This document shows, one piece after another, positions 1 to 8,650 of a stretch of 64,000 nt of DNA; the stretch's first letter is position 1; each line of letters begins with the position of its first letter. Origin of the DNA: Paenibacillus bovis. Lineage in GTDB: Bacteria; Bacillota; Bacilli; Paenibacillales; Paenibacillaceae. The notes under the pieces were generated by a model, which did not search any database, was not told the DNA's origin, and saw only the letters and a list, made by a program, of their open reading frames with translations. The stretch lies in NCBI RefSeq assembly GCF_001421015.2, contig NZ_CP013023.1:3465501-3529500 (forward strand), given 5' to 3'. The position numbers and the translations under genes were made by a program.

Positions 1-97
1 TGCCCTGACGGTTAAAGAAAAACATCGCTTCCATGCTGTTGTCATACAACTTTTGCATCAAGGTATCCAACTGTTCTGTATCTCCTGATTGATTCAA
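1..97 (-). CDS. nreB: Oxygen/nitrate sensor histidine kinase NreB, N-terminal fragment
   Basis: Only the first 32 codons lie in the window; the gene continues past its left edge. The peptide runs LNQSGDTEQLDTLMQKLYDN then SMEAMFFFNRQG, which fits the start of the NreB PAS domain known from Staphylococcus ([25 protein letters not shown], from memory). NreB is a cytoplasmic Fe-S kinase that phosphorylates NreC under anoxia. I chose the TTG at 97 because it overlaps the nreA stop codon and an AAAGGAG lies about 11 bases upstream, a translational-coupling layout. Position after narGHJI-nreA supports the call. An alternative start is the ATG a few codons later. Confidence 0.8.
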   Translation of the reverse strand, partial: MNQSGDTEQLDTLMQKLYDNSMEAMFFFNRQG

Positions 98-552
98 TTC
101 AGCAGAAACTCCTTTCCGTTCAGCTCCCCAATACCGCGGCGCGTCAATTCGAGCAGCTGCTGTACACTCTGGCGCGTGACACGCTGCTCATCCCGGAATC
201 CGCCCAGCAGCACACCGGCTACTCTCGTATCATTCCAGACGGGCACCGCCCCGATACTTGTCAGCTGCTCTGTGCGGATAATCGGATAGTTAAACAGCGC
301 ATCCTGCGGTACGTCTTCGTGGACGGACGAGAACATAAAGGGCTTGCCTGTTTTGAATACCATACCAGCCACGCCGCGTCCGCTCTGAAGCACAATGCCT
401 CTGAACCGTTCATTGAGATTGCCGGAAGCATATTTCCACTTGATTACATAGTGGTATTCGGCTGGTTCCACGAGCGCGAGCGCCATCAAATCATACCCAC
501 AGATCGCTCGGATCTGATCCAGTTCCAGCTGATAATCCACCTTGTTATTCAT
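94..552 (-). CDS. nreA: Nitrate receptor NreA (GAF domain)
   Basis: A 152-residue single GAF domain protein. NreA binds nitrate and modulates the NreB-NreC two-component system, so nitrate respiration genes are switched on only when oxygen is absent and nitrate present. The length matches the family (about 150 residues) and the gene sits directly between narI and nreB. The ATG at 552 has GAGGAG ten bases upstream. The middle holds the typical GAF stretch with a glycine-rich turn (QSGRGVAGMVFKTGKPFMF). Function is inferred from family and context; no ligand residues were checked. Confidence 0.85.
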   Translation of the reverse strand: MNNKVDYQLELDQIRAICGYDLMALALVEPAEYHYVIKWKYASGNLNERFRGIVLQSGRGVAGMVFKTGKPFMFSSVHEDVPQDALFNYPIIRTEQLTSIGAVPVWNDTRVAGVLLGGFRDEQRVTRQSVQQLLELTRRGIGELNGKEFLLN

Positions 553-600
553 CGCATGGTCTCCTCATGGAACAGGGAAAGAAGGCAGCGCCCTCTCTCC

Positions 601-1287
601 TCAGCTCGATTTATGTCTTCTATACAGGATATAACTTCTGCCTACATAATTCAATGGAACACTCCACACATGCACCAGACGGGTAAATGGCCAGAATGCA
701 AAAATCGCAAAGCCGGTCAACGCATGAATTTTGAAAGAAACAGGCACGTCCCGCATCAACGCAGGATCCGGACGCAGCATAAACAGTCCGCGGAACCAGA
801 TCGAGATCGTCTCCCGGTAATCAAACTCCGGACGGGCAAAATTGGTGAACAGTGTCGCATACAGCCCCATGAAAACAATAAACAGCAACAGCACATTGAC
901 GATCAGATCGGACGCTGTGCTCAGACGACGTACACTCCGGATCGTAAAGCGCCGTGAAGTCAGCAGGAACATACCTGCCAGTGTCACTACACCGAAGAAT
1001 CCGCCGCCATACACAGCACCCATATGATACAGATGCTCGCTGACTCCAAGCGAGTTCATCCAGGTCTTGGGAATCCCCAGACCCGCCACATGGCCGAGAA
1101 TAACCGGGATTACACCCAGATGGAACAGCAGACTGCCGAGCATAAGCTGCTTTTTCTCGATAAATTCACTGGATTTGGCTGTCCAGCTAAACTGATCGGT
1201 CCGGTAACGGAAAATATGTCCAACGATAAAAACGACAATACACATATAAGGGAATATCACCCACAAAAACTGCTCACTCATGTTCAT
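601..1287 (-). CDS. narI: Respiratory nitrate reductase gamma subunit (cytochrome b)
   Basis: A 228-residue integral membrane protein with five likely transmembrane helices. NarI oxidises menaquinol at the outer membrane face and passes electrons through two b hemes to NarH. Both heme-ligand pairs are visible: His56 and His66 in HLGVIPVILGH, and His188 and His206 flanking the TGFAIFAFWPFTRL stretch, matching the E. coli spacing. Its start overlaps the narJ stop by 14 bases, so the two are translationally coupled. Length is normal for NarI. Confidence 0.97.
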   Translation of the reverse strand: MNMSEQFLWVIFPYMCIVVFIVGHIFRYRTDQFSWTAKSSEFIEKKQLMLGSLLFHLGVIPVILGHVAGLGIPKTWMNSLGVSEHLYHMGAVYGGGFFGVVTLAGMFLLTSRRFTIRSVRRLSTASDLIVNVLLLFIVFMGLYATLFTNFARPEFDYRETISIWFRGLFMLRPDPALMRDVPVSFKIHALTGFAIFAFWPFTRLVHVWSVPLNYVGRSYILYRRHKSS

Positions 1288-1849
1288 GAGCTGGCGCCTC
1301 CTGTCTCACACAAGCTTTCAGTGTCTCACGCAGTCCTTTGACCAGATAGTAATAAGGACTGTTCAGCTTCTCCAGCGCACGAACCAGATGATAGGTTCCA
1401 TCTTCCAGAATCGCCAGCAGCATTTTGAAATTCTCTCCGGCGCGCGGATCATGCTTCCACTCTGCCGCATACAGGAATTCGCACATCAGGGGCAGGAAGT
1501 CCGGCAGCTCGCCTTCCGGCATTTCCAGACCGAACATCTCGTACAGAATCTTGAGCTTGGCCAGCATCTGACCGCGCTCCTTGGCTTCTTCGAATTTGAA
1601 ATAGGTCATGTACAGTGCACAGTCTTTTTGAAAATCAAATGTCTCTGTGTACATCTCCTGAATCTGTTCCATGCTCAGGTTATGCATAAGTTCCCAGTAC
1701 CGGTGCGCATGTTCGCGCCCCGGATGGTTTTCTTCAAAAGACTCGGCCAGCAGATCCGGATGAAAATCCAATTTCTCCGGATACATCAGCTGACGGGCAA
1801 AAAAGTGAAAGGAAGGTTTATACGTATACAGCTGTATCAGATCAATCAC
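1274..1849 (-). CDS. narJ: Nitrate reductase assembly chaperone NarJ
   Basis: NarJ is a cytoplasmic TorD-like chaperone that holds NarG while the molybdenum cofactor is inserted and before the complex docks on NarI; it is not part of the final enzyme. The all-helical sequence with LYTYKPSFHFFARQLMYPEK near the start fits. The open frame extends to an ATG at 1900, inside narH, but I prefer the GTG at 1849: it overlaps the narH stop (GTGATTGA) and is preceded by GGGGGG. This gives 191 residues, close to the family norm. Confidence 0.9.
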   Translation of the reverse strand: MIDLIQLYTYKPSFHFFARQLMYPEKLDFHPDLLAESFEENHPGREHAHRYWELMHNLSMEQIQEMYTETFDFQKDCALYMTYFKFEEAKERGQMLAKLKILYEMFGLEMPEGELPDFLPLMCEFLYAAEWKHDPRAGENFKMLLAILEDGTYHLVRALEKLNSPYYYLVKGLRETLKACVRQEAPAHEHE

Positions 1850-3419
1850 GCCAGATCCCCCCGTAGAAGTTCTCGTCATGAACCGGACGGCCATCTTCAT
1901 CGACCTGATTCGTACTCATGGAATCAATCGCGCTGCAGCCATTGCAGCCGCTGCCCATACTGGTATTGCCCATCATATCGCTGTAACCGGCCAGACCCTG
2001 TGCACGGTAAGGGTCCATATGACCTTCCTTGTGCGATGTCGGAATAACGAATCGGTCTTCATACTTGGCAATTGCCAGTAAACGATACATCTGCTCGATC
2101 TGGCGTACAGTCAATCCCACCCGTTCCAGTCGGCTCTCGTCGAATTCCTGACCGGTGGATTTGGCACGCATATAAGCACGCATCATTGCCATACGCTGCA
2201 GCGATTCCTTGACAGTGACCGTGTCTCCAGCTGTCAGCATATTCGCCAGGAATTGAATCGGTGTACGCATCTCTTCAATCGCCGGGAAAATCATATCCGG
2301 ATTCTCGATCGAATCCTTGCCTTCAAAATAGTTCATGATCGGGCTCAGTGGTGGTACATACCAGACCATTGGCATCGTACGGTATTCCGGATGTAGCGGG
2401 AAAGCCAGTTTATATTCAATCGCCAGCTTGTACACCGGCGAATTTTTGGCGGCTTCGATCCAGTCTTCGGTAATACCATCTTTGCGTGCCTGGGCAATAA
2501 TCGCCGGATCGTTCGGATCGAGGAACAGATCACATTGTGCCTTGTACAGATCCTGCTCATTTTCCAGAGATGCTGCTTCACTGACACGATCCGCATCATA
2601 CAGCAGTACACCCAGATAACGGATACGACCGGTACAGGTCTCCGAGCAGACGGTTGGCAGTCCGGCTTCTACGCGGGGGAAGCAGAACGTGCATTTCTCG
2701 GCTTTGTTGGTCTGCCAGTTGAAGTATACTTTTTTGTAAGGACAGCCGGTCATGCAGTAACGCCAGCCACGGCAGGCTTCCTGATCGACCAGTACAATCC
2801 CGTCTTCATCCCGTTTGTACATCGCTCCTGACGGGCAGGAAGCGACACAGCTCGGATTCAGACAGTGTTCGCATAGACGTGGCAGATAGACCATGAATGA
2901 TTTTTCAAAGTTGAACTTGATCTCCTCTTCGATCTTCTCGATATTGGGATCGAGTGGGCCGGTAATATGCGCGCCGGCCAGATCATCCTCCCAGTTGGGG
3001 CCCCAGTTCAGATCTATTTTCTCACCGGTAACCGCCGAATGTGGACGGGCAACCGGTGAATGTTTTTGATCTTTGGCATTGGTGAGATTCTCGTAGTTAT
3101 ACGTCCATGGCTCATAATAATCGCGCATCTCCGGCATATCCGGATTATAAAAGATTTTACCAAGTGCGACTTTGGACAGCTTGCTGCCGGACTTCAGTTC
3201 CAGCTTGCCTTTGCGCAGCTGCCAGCCGCCGCGGTAGATCTCCTGATCTTCCCAGCGCTTCGGATAACCGATACCCGGCTTGGTTTCGACATTGTTGAAC
3301 CACATATATTCTGCACCTTTGCGGTTGGTCCAGGTTGTTTTACAGGTCACGCTGCACGTATGGCAGCCGATACATTTATCCAGGTTCATGACCATGGCGA
3401 CTTGCGCTTTAATCTTCAA
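1842..3419 (-). CDS. narH: Respiratory nitrate reductase beta subunit (Fe-S)
   Basis: A 525-residue cytoplasmic electron-transfer subunit carrying three [4Fe-4S] clusters and one [3Fe-4S] cluster. Cysteine groups are clear: CIGCHTCSVTCK at residues 16-27, CEHCLNPSCVASCP, CRGWRYCMTGCP (a Trp replaces one Cys, as expected for the 3Fe cluster) and CTFCFPR followed by CSETC. It relays electrons from the NarI hemes to the NarG cluster. The start overlaps the narG stop by 11 bases and its own stop overlaps narJ, so narGHJI is one tightly coupled operon. Confidence 0.98.
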   Translation of the reverse strand: MKIKAQVAMVMNLDKCIGCHTCSVTCKTTWTNRKGAEYMWFNNVETKPGIGYPKRWEDQEIYRGGWQLRKGKLELKSGSKLSKVALGKIFYNPDMPEMRDYYEPWTYNYENLTNAKDQKHSPVARPHSAVTGEKIDLNWGPNWEDDLAGAHITGPLDPNIEKIEEEIKFNFEKSFMVYLPRLCEHCLNPSCVASCPSGAMYKRDEDGIVLVDQEACRGWRYCMTGCPYKKVYFNWQTNKAEKCTFCFPRVEAGLPTVCSETCTGRIRYLGVLLYDADRVSEAASLENEQDLYKAQCDLFLDPNDPAIIAQARKDGITEDWIEAAKNSPVYKLAIEYKLAFPLHPEYRTMPMVWYVPPLSPIMNYFEGKDSIENPDMIFPAIEEMRTPIQFLANMLTAGDTVTVKESLQRMAMMRAYMRAKSTGQEFDESRLERVGLTVRQIEQMYRLLAIAKYEDRFVIPTSHKEGHMDPYRAQGLAGYSDMMGNTSMGSGCNGCSAIDSMSTNQVDEDGRPVHDENFYGGIWRD

Positions 3420-6400
3420 GCCAGTTAACCTCCTTCATTTTGCGAACAGCCACGTACACGTCCCGCTGATTACCGATTGGGCCGTAATAGTTAAATCCGT
3501 AGCTGAGCTGTGCATAACCTCCGACCATCTGTGTCGGTTTCATATGAATGCGTGTCGGTGCGTTATGGCTACCGCCGCGTGTATCTGTAATTTCCGATCC
3601 CGGTACGTTAATATGCTTGTCCTGCGCATGATACATAAACATGGTGCCACGCGGCATCCGGTGACTGACTACAGCGCGTGCGGTTACAACACCGTTGCGG
3701 TTGTATACTTCGAGCCAATCATTATCATTCAGATCATGGGCAGCTGCATCTTCATTATTGATCCATACGGTCGGACCACCGCGGAACAGAGTCAGCATAT
3801 GCTGGTTATCCTGGTAGGTGGAGTGAATATTCCATTTACCATGCGGTGTCAGATAGCGCAGCACCAGTGCATCCTGTCCACCGCGGATTTCCTTATCGCG
3901 GGGACCGAATACCATTGGCGGAAGAGTTGGCTTGTAGACTGGCATCGCTTCGCCAAATTGCTGGAAAATCTCATGATCAATATAGAAATGCTGACGTCCG
4001 GTCAATGTGCGGAAAGGCACCAGACGTTCAATATTGGTTGTAAATGGTGAATAACGGCGTCCCTGCTTGTTCGAACCGCTGAATACCGGCGTCGGAATAA
4101 CTTCACGCGGCTGAGCGGTAATGCTCTGGAACGTGATCTTCTCGGCCGCCCGGTCAGCGGAGATGTCTCGCAGCTCTACACCTGAATCCAGTTCAGCCTG
4201 TGCATAGGCTTTTTGGGATACACGGCCGTTGGTGGCAGAGGACAGATGCAGGATCGTGTCGGCTACCTGCCGAGCAGTTTGCAGCTTGGGCAGTCCATCT
4301 TTGACTGTCTCGTCGTAATACACCCCATTGAGCCGTTTTAGTTCCTCATATTCTTCGGCTACCGAGAAGCTGACTCCGTGCGCACCGGTTTTGCCGATCG
4401 CCAGATTCGGTCCAAGCGATACATATTTATCATGAATTTTAGTGTAATCCCGTTCTACAATGCTAAAGCTTGGCATTGTCTTGCCTGGCTGGGCAGCTAC
4501 TTCGCCTTTGGCCCAGTCTTTGACCATTCCCATAGGTTGTGAAATTTCTCCCATAGAATCATGACCCAGTGGTGCAGTTACCAGATCTTTGTATACTCCT
4601 GGTAAATGTGTCTTTGCCATATCGGAGAACGTCTCTGCCAGTCCACGATAAATATCCCAGTCAGACCGCGACTCCCACAGCGGATTAACCGCCGGATTAA
4701 ATGGGTGTACGAACGGATGCATATCGGTGGAAGACAAATCGGTCTTCTCATACCAGGTCGCTGCGGGCAGTACGATATCCGCATACAGCGGTGTAGTCGT
4801 CATCCGGAAGTCCAGTGCAACCATCAGATCCAGCTTGCCCTGTGTATCTTCGCGCCATACGATTTCTTCCGGCTTATCCTCTTCATTTGGCGTAGCCAGC
4901 AGATCATCGGATGCGCCCAGAAGATGCTTCATAAAGTACTCCTGGCCTTTGGCAGAACTGGAGATCAGATTGGAACGCCAGATAAACAGCGAACGCGGGA
5001 AGTTCTCCGGTGCATCCGGATCTTCTACAGCAAAGCGTGTCTGACGTGAAGTAATCTGCTCCACCGAACGCTTAATAATTTCTTCGTTGGTCTTCAGACC
5101 TTCCTGTGCCGCCTCTTCCGCGAACAGCAGGCTGTTTTTGTTAAACTGCGGATAGGATGGCAGCCAGCCCAGACGTGCAGCCAGCACATTGTAATCCGCT
5201 GGATGCTGATAATTGACTTCTCCGCCTACCGGTGATTTGAGCGAATCTACACCGCTCTCTTCATATTTCCACTGATCGGTGGCAAAGTAGAAAAAGGAAG
5301 TCGCGTTCTGCAGACGTGCCGGACCCTGCCAGTCTTTGGCAAAAGCAACCGTGGACCATCCTTCGATCGGACGACATTTCTCCTGACCGACATAATGCGC
5401 CCAGCCGCCGCCGTTCACACCCTGTGAAGCAGTCAGTACAACCAGATTCAATATAGCCCGGTAAATCGTATCGCTATTGAACCAGTGGTTGATGCCGGCG
5501 CCCATGATGATCATCGAACGACCACCAGTATCGATTGAATTCTGGGCAAATTCACGGGCGATCTGTACGACGACCGACGCTTTGACACTTGTAATCTTTT
5601 CCTGCCATGCCGGTGTGTAGTACGAATCAGCATCGTCATAGCCTCGTGCATTATGTTCACTGTCTGTGCGTGCTACACCATACTGACTCATCATCAGATC
5701 GTAGACTGTCGCTATATATCGCTGTGTTCCATCGGCTAATGTAATTTTCTGCGCGGGAATGACACGCTTGAAGATTCCGTTACCGCTATTATCAAAGTAA
5801 GGGAATACCACTTCCAGCCACTCGGCATCCGGTCCATCTACACTGAGCGCCGGTTCAATAACGGTTCCATCTTCGCGTTCCAGGATCAGATTCCATTTGG
5901 CGTCTTTTTCCCAGCGCTGTCCCATCGTTCCGTTCGGTACGATCAGTTCGCCAGCGTTTTGGTCGTAAATCACCGGCTTCCAATCCGCATGTTCAGATGT
6001 GTTACCCAGATCGCTGGCACGCAGGAAACGGCCTCCTTTGAGTGAATCTTCATGAGGGTCCAAAAGGATCATAAACGGCATATCGGTATACTGCTTGGCA
6101 TAGTTCAGGAACATCGGCTCCTGACGCTGCTGGTAAAATTCATCCAAAATCACATGAGTCATCGCCTGTGCGAGTGCAGCATCTGTTCCCGGATGAGGAG
6201 CCAGCCAGTTATCGGCGAACTTCACGTTCTCTGCCAGATCGGGTGCAACCGAGACGACTTTGGTTCCTTTATAACGAACTTCGGTCATAAAGTGGGCATC
6301 CGGCGTACGGGTCAGCGGTACATTGGAACCCCACATCATCAGATAGCCGGCATTGTACCAGTCCGAGGATTCCGGTACATCTGTCTGTTCACCCCAGATT

Positions 6401-7083
6401 TGCGGGGAAGCCGGCGGCAGATCCGCATACCAGTCATAAAAGCTGAGCATTTGTCCACCCAGCAAGGAGATAAACCGCGCTCCCGACGCGTAACTGATCA
6501 TCGACATCGCCGGAATCGGTGTAAATCCAGCGATCCGGTCCGGCCCGTATTTACGGATCGTATAGATTAGCTGTGCAGAGATCAGATACATCGCATCTTC
6601 CCAGCTGACACGTACATGACCGCCTTTACCGCGGGCTTTTTTGTAAATGTCGGCTTTGGCAGGATTTTCTACAATACTTGCCCATGCATCGACCGGATTG
6701 CTGTGCTCTGCCAGTGCTGCCTGCCAGAGACGTACCAACTTTCCGCGCATATAAGGATATTTGATACGTAGCGGGCTGTATTCATACCAGGAGAATGTCG
6801 CACCACGCGGACAGCCGCGGGGTTCAAATTCCGGCATATCCGCACCACAGGATGGATAATCAATCTGCTGATTTTCCCAGGTGATAATTCCATTTTTCAC
6901 AAACACTTTCCAACTGCAGGAGCCGGTACAGTTGACGCCGTGTGTAGTGCGCACGACTTTATCATGAGACCAGCGCTGCCGGTACATATTTTCCCACTCA
7001 CGGTTTTTCTCTTCCAGAACAGACCAGTTATTTGAGTAGCTCTCAATCGGCTTGAAAAAATTCAGCTTGTATTTACGTTTCAT
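3409..7083 (-). CDS. narG: Respiratory nitrate reductase alpha subunit (Mo-bisMGD)
   Basis: A 1224-residue catalytic subunit that reduces nitrate to nitrite on the cytoplasmic side of the membrane. His48, Cys52, Cys56 and Cys91 form the N-terminal FS0 cluster site (HGVNCTGSCSW, then RGCPRGATF). Asp221 in YDWYADLPPASPQIWGEQTD matches the Mo-ligand aspartate of E. coli NarG. No Tat signal is seen, as expected for a NarG-type enzyme. I chose the ATG at 7083, with AGGAG 12 bases upstream; the open frame runs on to 7176 but that extension (CPFCITNKECSSF) has no matching role. First gene of the operon. Confidence 0.98.
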   Translation of the reverse strand: MKRKYKLNFFKPIESYSNNWSVLEEKNREWENMYRQRWSHDKVVRTTHGVNCTGSCSWKVFVKNGIITWENQQIDYPSCGADMPEFEPRGCPRGATFSWYEYSPLRIKYPYMRGKLVRLWQAALAEHSNPVDAWASIVENPAKADIYKKARGKGGHVRVSWEDAMYLISAQLIYTIRKYGPDRIAGFTPIPAMSMISYASGARFISLLGGQMLSFYDWYADLPPASPQIWGEQTDVPESSDWYNAGYLMMWGSNVPLTRTPDAHFMTEVRYKGTKVVSVAPDLAENVKFADNWLAPHPGTDAALAQAMTHVILDEFYQQRQEPMFLNYAKQYTDMPFMILLDPHEDSLKGGRFLRASDLGNTSEHADWKPVIYDQNAGELIVPNGTMGQRWEKDAKWNLILEREDGTVIEPALSVDGPDAEWLEVVFPYFDNSGNGIFKRVIPAQKITLADGTQRYIATVYDLMMSQYGVARTDSEHNARGYDDADSYYTPAWQEKITSVKASVVVQIAREFAQNSIDTGGRSMIIMGAGINHWFNSDTIYRAILNLVVLTASQGVNGGGWAHYVGQEKCRPIEGWSTVAFAKDWQGPARLQNATSFFYFATDQWKYEESGVDSLKSPVGGEVNYQHPADYNVLAARLGWLPSYPQFNKNSLLFAEEAAQEGLKTNEEIIKRSVEQITSRQTRFAVEDPDAPENFPRSLFIWRSNLISSSAKGQEYFMKHLLGASDDLLATPNEEDKPEEIVWREDTQGKLDLMVALDFRMTTTPLYADIVLPAATWYEKTDLSSTDMHPFVHPFNPAVNPLWESRSDWDIYRGLAETFSDMAKTHLPGVYKDLVTAPLGHDSMGEISQPMGMVKDWAKGEVAAQPGKTMPSFSIVERDYTKIHDKYVSLGPNLAIGKTGAHGVSFSVAEEYEELKRLNGVYYDETVKDGLPKLQTARQVADTILHLSSATNGRVSQKAYAQAELDSGVELRDISADRAAEKITFQSITAQPREVIPTPVFSGSNKQGRRYSPFTTNIERLVPFRTLTGRQHFYIDHEIFQQFGEAMPVYKPTLPPMVFGPRDKEIRGGQDALVLRYLTPHGKWNIHSTYQDNQHMLTLFRGGPTVWINNEDAAAHDLNDNDWLEVYNRNGVVTARAVVSHRMPRGTMFMYHAQDKHINVPGSEITDTRGGSHNAPTRIHMKPTQMVGGYAQLSYGFNYYGPIGNQRDVYVAVRKMKEVNWLED

Positions 7084-7186
7084 GAATGATGAACACTCCT
7101 TATTTGTTATACAGAACGGACAGCGGAATCCGGCTGTATAATCATTCGGTCCTTTTATTATGGAATTGTTCAGCATCCATGCCCAT

Positions 7187-7200
7187 TAGGGAATCCCCTT
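7187..7200. promoter_or_regulatory. NreC-like binding box before narG
   Basis: The sequence TAGGG-AATC-CCCTT fits the staphylococcal NreC consensus TAGGGN4CCCTA with one mismatch. It lies about 105 bases upstream of the narG start. A plausible minus-strand -10 (TATACA) lies at 7140-7135, which would put the box about 65 bases before transcription start. With nreA and nreB in the same operon this is most likely the activator site. The consensus is recalled from memory. Confidence 0.6.
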
Positions 7201-7202
7201 TG

Positions 7203-7500
7203 CATGTCCGGGAATGTCCTTATCTATCATAAATGGCTGCATAGATTATATTAGAGGATATAAAAAAGTAGAATTCGGTATTCTATTCCTGTTCTCACTT
7301 ACTAAAAAACCTTATTATAGAATAATCTACCTTTTAAACCTAATTAATGGTAGATTATAGGTGGCCGCGATTGGCGGCATTCCAGTAACACGCTAATCAC
7401 AAAGCGCAATTCAGGAGGGTGGGATGGTGAACGTTATCTTTTAATTGAGAAAGGTCAACGCTTTGGTATTGGTACGCACCCTATTCCCCAATAAAAAGGA
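7203..7500. other. Intergenic region with two inverted repeats, between narG and a divergent gene
   Basis: About 300 bases without a convincing gene. Two dyads stand out: TAGAAT/ATTCTA with a 5-base spacer (7269-7285), and ATAATCTACC/GGTAGATTAT with a 17-base spacer (7322-7358). Either could be an operator for the divergent genes; neither matches a box I know. A strong ribosome-binding site (AGGAGGGTGGG) precedes a six-codon ORF at 7424-7444, which may be chance. Confidence 0.4.
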
Positions 7501-7509
7501 GATTAACTG

Positions 7510-7932
7510 ATGACTATGAAAAAATCACTATCTGTTGTAATTGCATTTGTACTTATGCTGGGCTTTTTGCCTGTTTTCCAGGGATCGGCTAGCGCTGCGT
7601 CTTCCGATTCTGTTTACCTGAATGGCTCTATCTCTCTGAGTGGACCAACAGATGTTGTATTTATTGAAGGAATCAAAGCCACTTCCGAAACGAAACTGGC
7701 ACTGAACCTGCCGCTCAAAAAAGATGAAATGCTGGTTGTCTCCTACGAGTATTTCAATGAAAGCAAAAACAAATGGGAACCGCGCGATGTACGCCTTGTC
7801 CATGGTCCGGTAAAAGGATACTACGGCACACTGCAATCCGGATATGAGTCCGGTACATTCCGCATCGCAATCAGCACCTCCAGCGAAAAACCGGTATCCG
7901 GTTACTATCACGCCGAGTATCCACAATTCTAA
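7510..7932 (+). CDS. Small secreted protein of unknown function
   Basis: A 140-residue protein with a typical Sec signal peptide: MTMKKS, a hydrophobic core to about residue 20, then FQGSASAASS with likely cleavage after ASA. The mature part is about 110 residues, probably beta-rich, has no cysteines and ends in YYHAEYPQF. I do not recognise a family. The ATG at 7510 has AAGGAG eight bases upstream; a second ATG two codons later is possible. It stands alone between narG (divergent) and a terminator, so it is a single-gene unit. Confidence 0.75.
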   Translation: MTMKKSLSVVIAFVLMLGFLPVFQGSASAASSDSVYLNGSISLSGPTDVVFIEGIKATSETKLALNLPLKKDEMLVVSYEYFNESKNKWEPRDVRLVHGPVKGYYGTLQSGYESGTFRIAISTSSEKPVSGYYHAEYPQF

Positions 7933-7962
7933 AATCAACTTTAGAGTGATTGGAAATGAAGC

Positions 7963-8008
7963 AAAAAGCCAGTAGAGACCGTAATAATCGATCTCTACTG
8001 GCTTTTTT
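7963..8008 (+). terminator. Rho-independent terminator after the small secreted protein
   Basis: Perfect stem GCCAGTAGAGA/TCTCTACTGGC followed by six T residues. Confidence 0.9.
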
Positions 8009-8595
8009 CATTTTGCTTTGTTACTTTCTCTGGAATACAGCTGCGAACTATGAAATATATATTATTAAATGAGTACATTTTTTACTATATATTACGTTGG
8101 AGTATGATTTTTTTGATTTGTGTGCAAACCATTTCACAAAATAGCCTCTTTTATTTTATTTCAAATTAAACATATTCGATCCATTTTTTCACTCTTTATC
8201 TCGCTAATGTTATATAGAGTTTTCTTGCACGCCAACGAAAAACAGAAAATAGAAGAATACTAATCACCCTACTGCCTGCTATCATTTTGTTACTAACGAT
8301 CTTATTGAAGGATCAACAAATACATAAACGCTGCGGAATAGAAATAGTATATCTCGCTATCAAACGACTTATATACCAAAGTATACTGGAATGAATTAAA
8401 CACACTTTACGAATTGAAAAGTCTGTATTTTTATTCTGTCTTTACTCCAAGTTCAAATGTTTTGACATGCTGCATATCACCCTACTAAAAAGTAATCATA
8501 CGATATTGAATAATAGGATTTTATCCTTATTTCAAAAGCAATATCCATCCAAATCTTTATATATATTCCTTATTCCATTTTTGTAAGCGTTATCT
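8009..8595. other. AT-rich intergenic region, no gene seen
   Basis: Nearly 590 bases, clearly richer in A and T than its flanks, with stops in all frames and no coding signal or recognised RNA. It may hold distal promoter elements for the amylase gene. I see no repeats or element ends in it. Confidence 0.5.
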
Positions 8596-8624
8596 TATAA
8601 TGAGTTGCGTAAACGTTTGCACAA
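8596..8624 (+). promoter_or_regulatory. Amylase promoter -10 with LacI/CcpA-type operator
   Basis: TATAAT (8596-8601) is followed at once by the near-palindrome TTGCGTAAACGTTTGCACAA (8605-8624; 16 of 20 positions symmetric). Its core CGTAAACGTTTGCA fits a catabolite-response element or a LacI-family maltose/starch regulator site. Lying across the transcription start it should act by repression. No good -35 is seen. Confidence 0.7.
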
Positions 8625-8650
8625 CATCATATCAAGGAGGATTGATTTAT

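Noticed and set aside
7084..7176. N-terminal extension of narG to 7176
   Set aside because: No NarG homologue I recall has it, and AGGAG is placed for the ATG at 7083.
7424..7444. Six-codon ORF with strong ribosome-binding site before the small secreted protein
   Set aside because: Too short to judge and no sign of attenuation structure; kept only as a note.
8600..8650. Upstream ATG start for the alpha-amylase at 8600
   Set aside because: It lies inside the -10 box (8596-8601) and before the operator; AAGGAGG points to the TTG at 8651.
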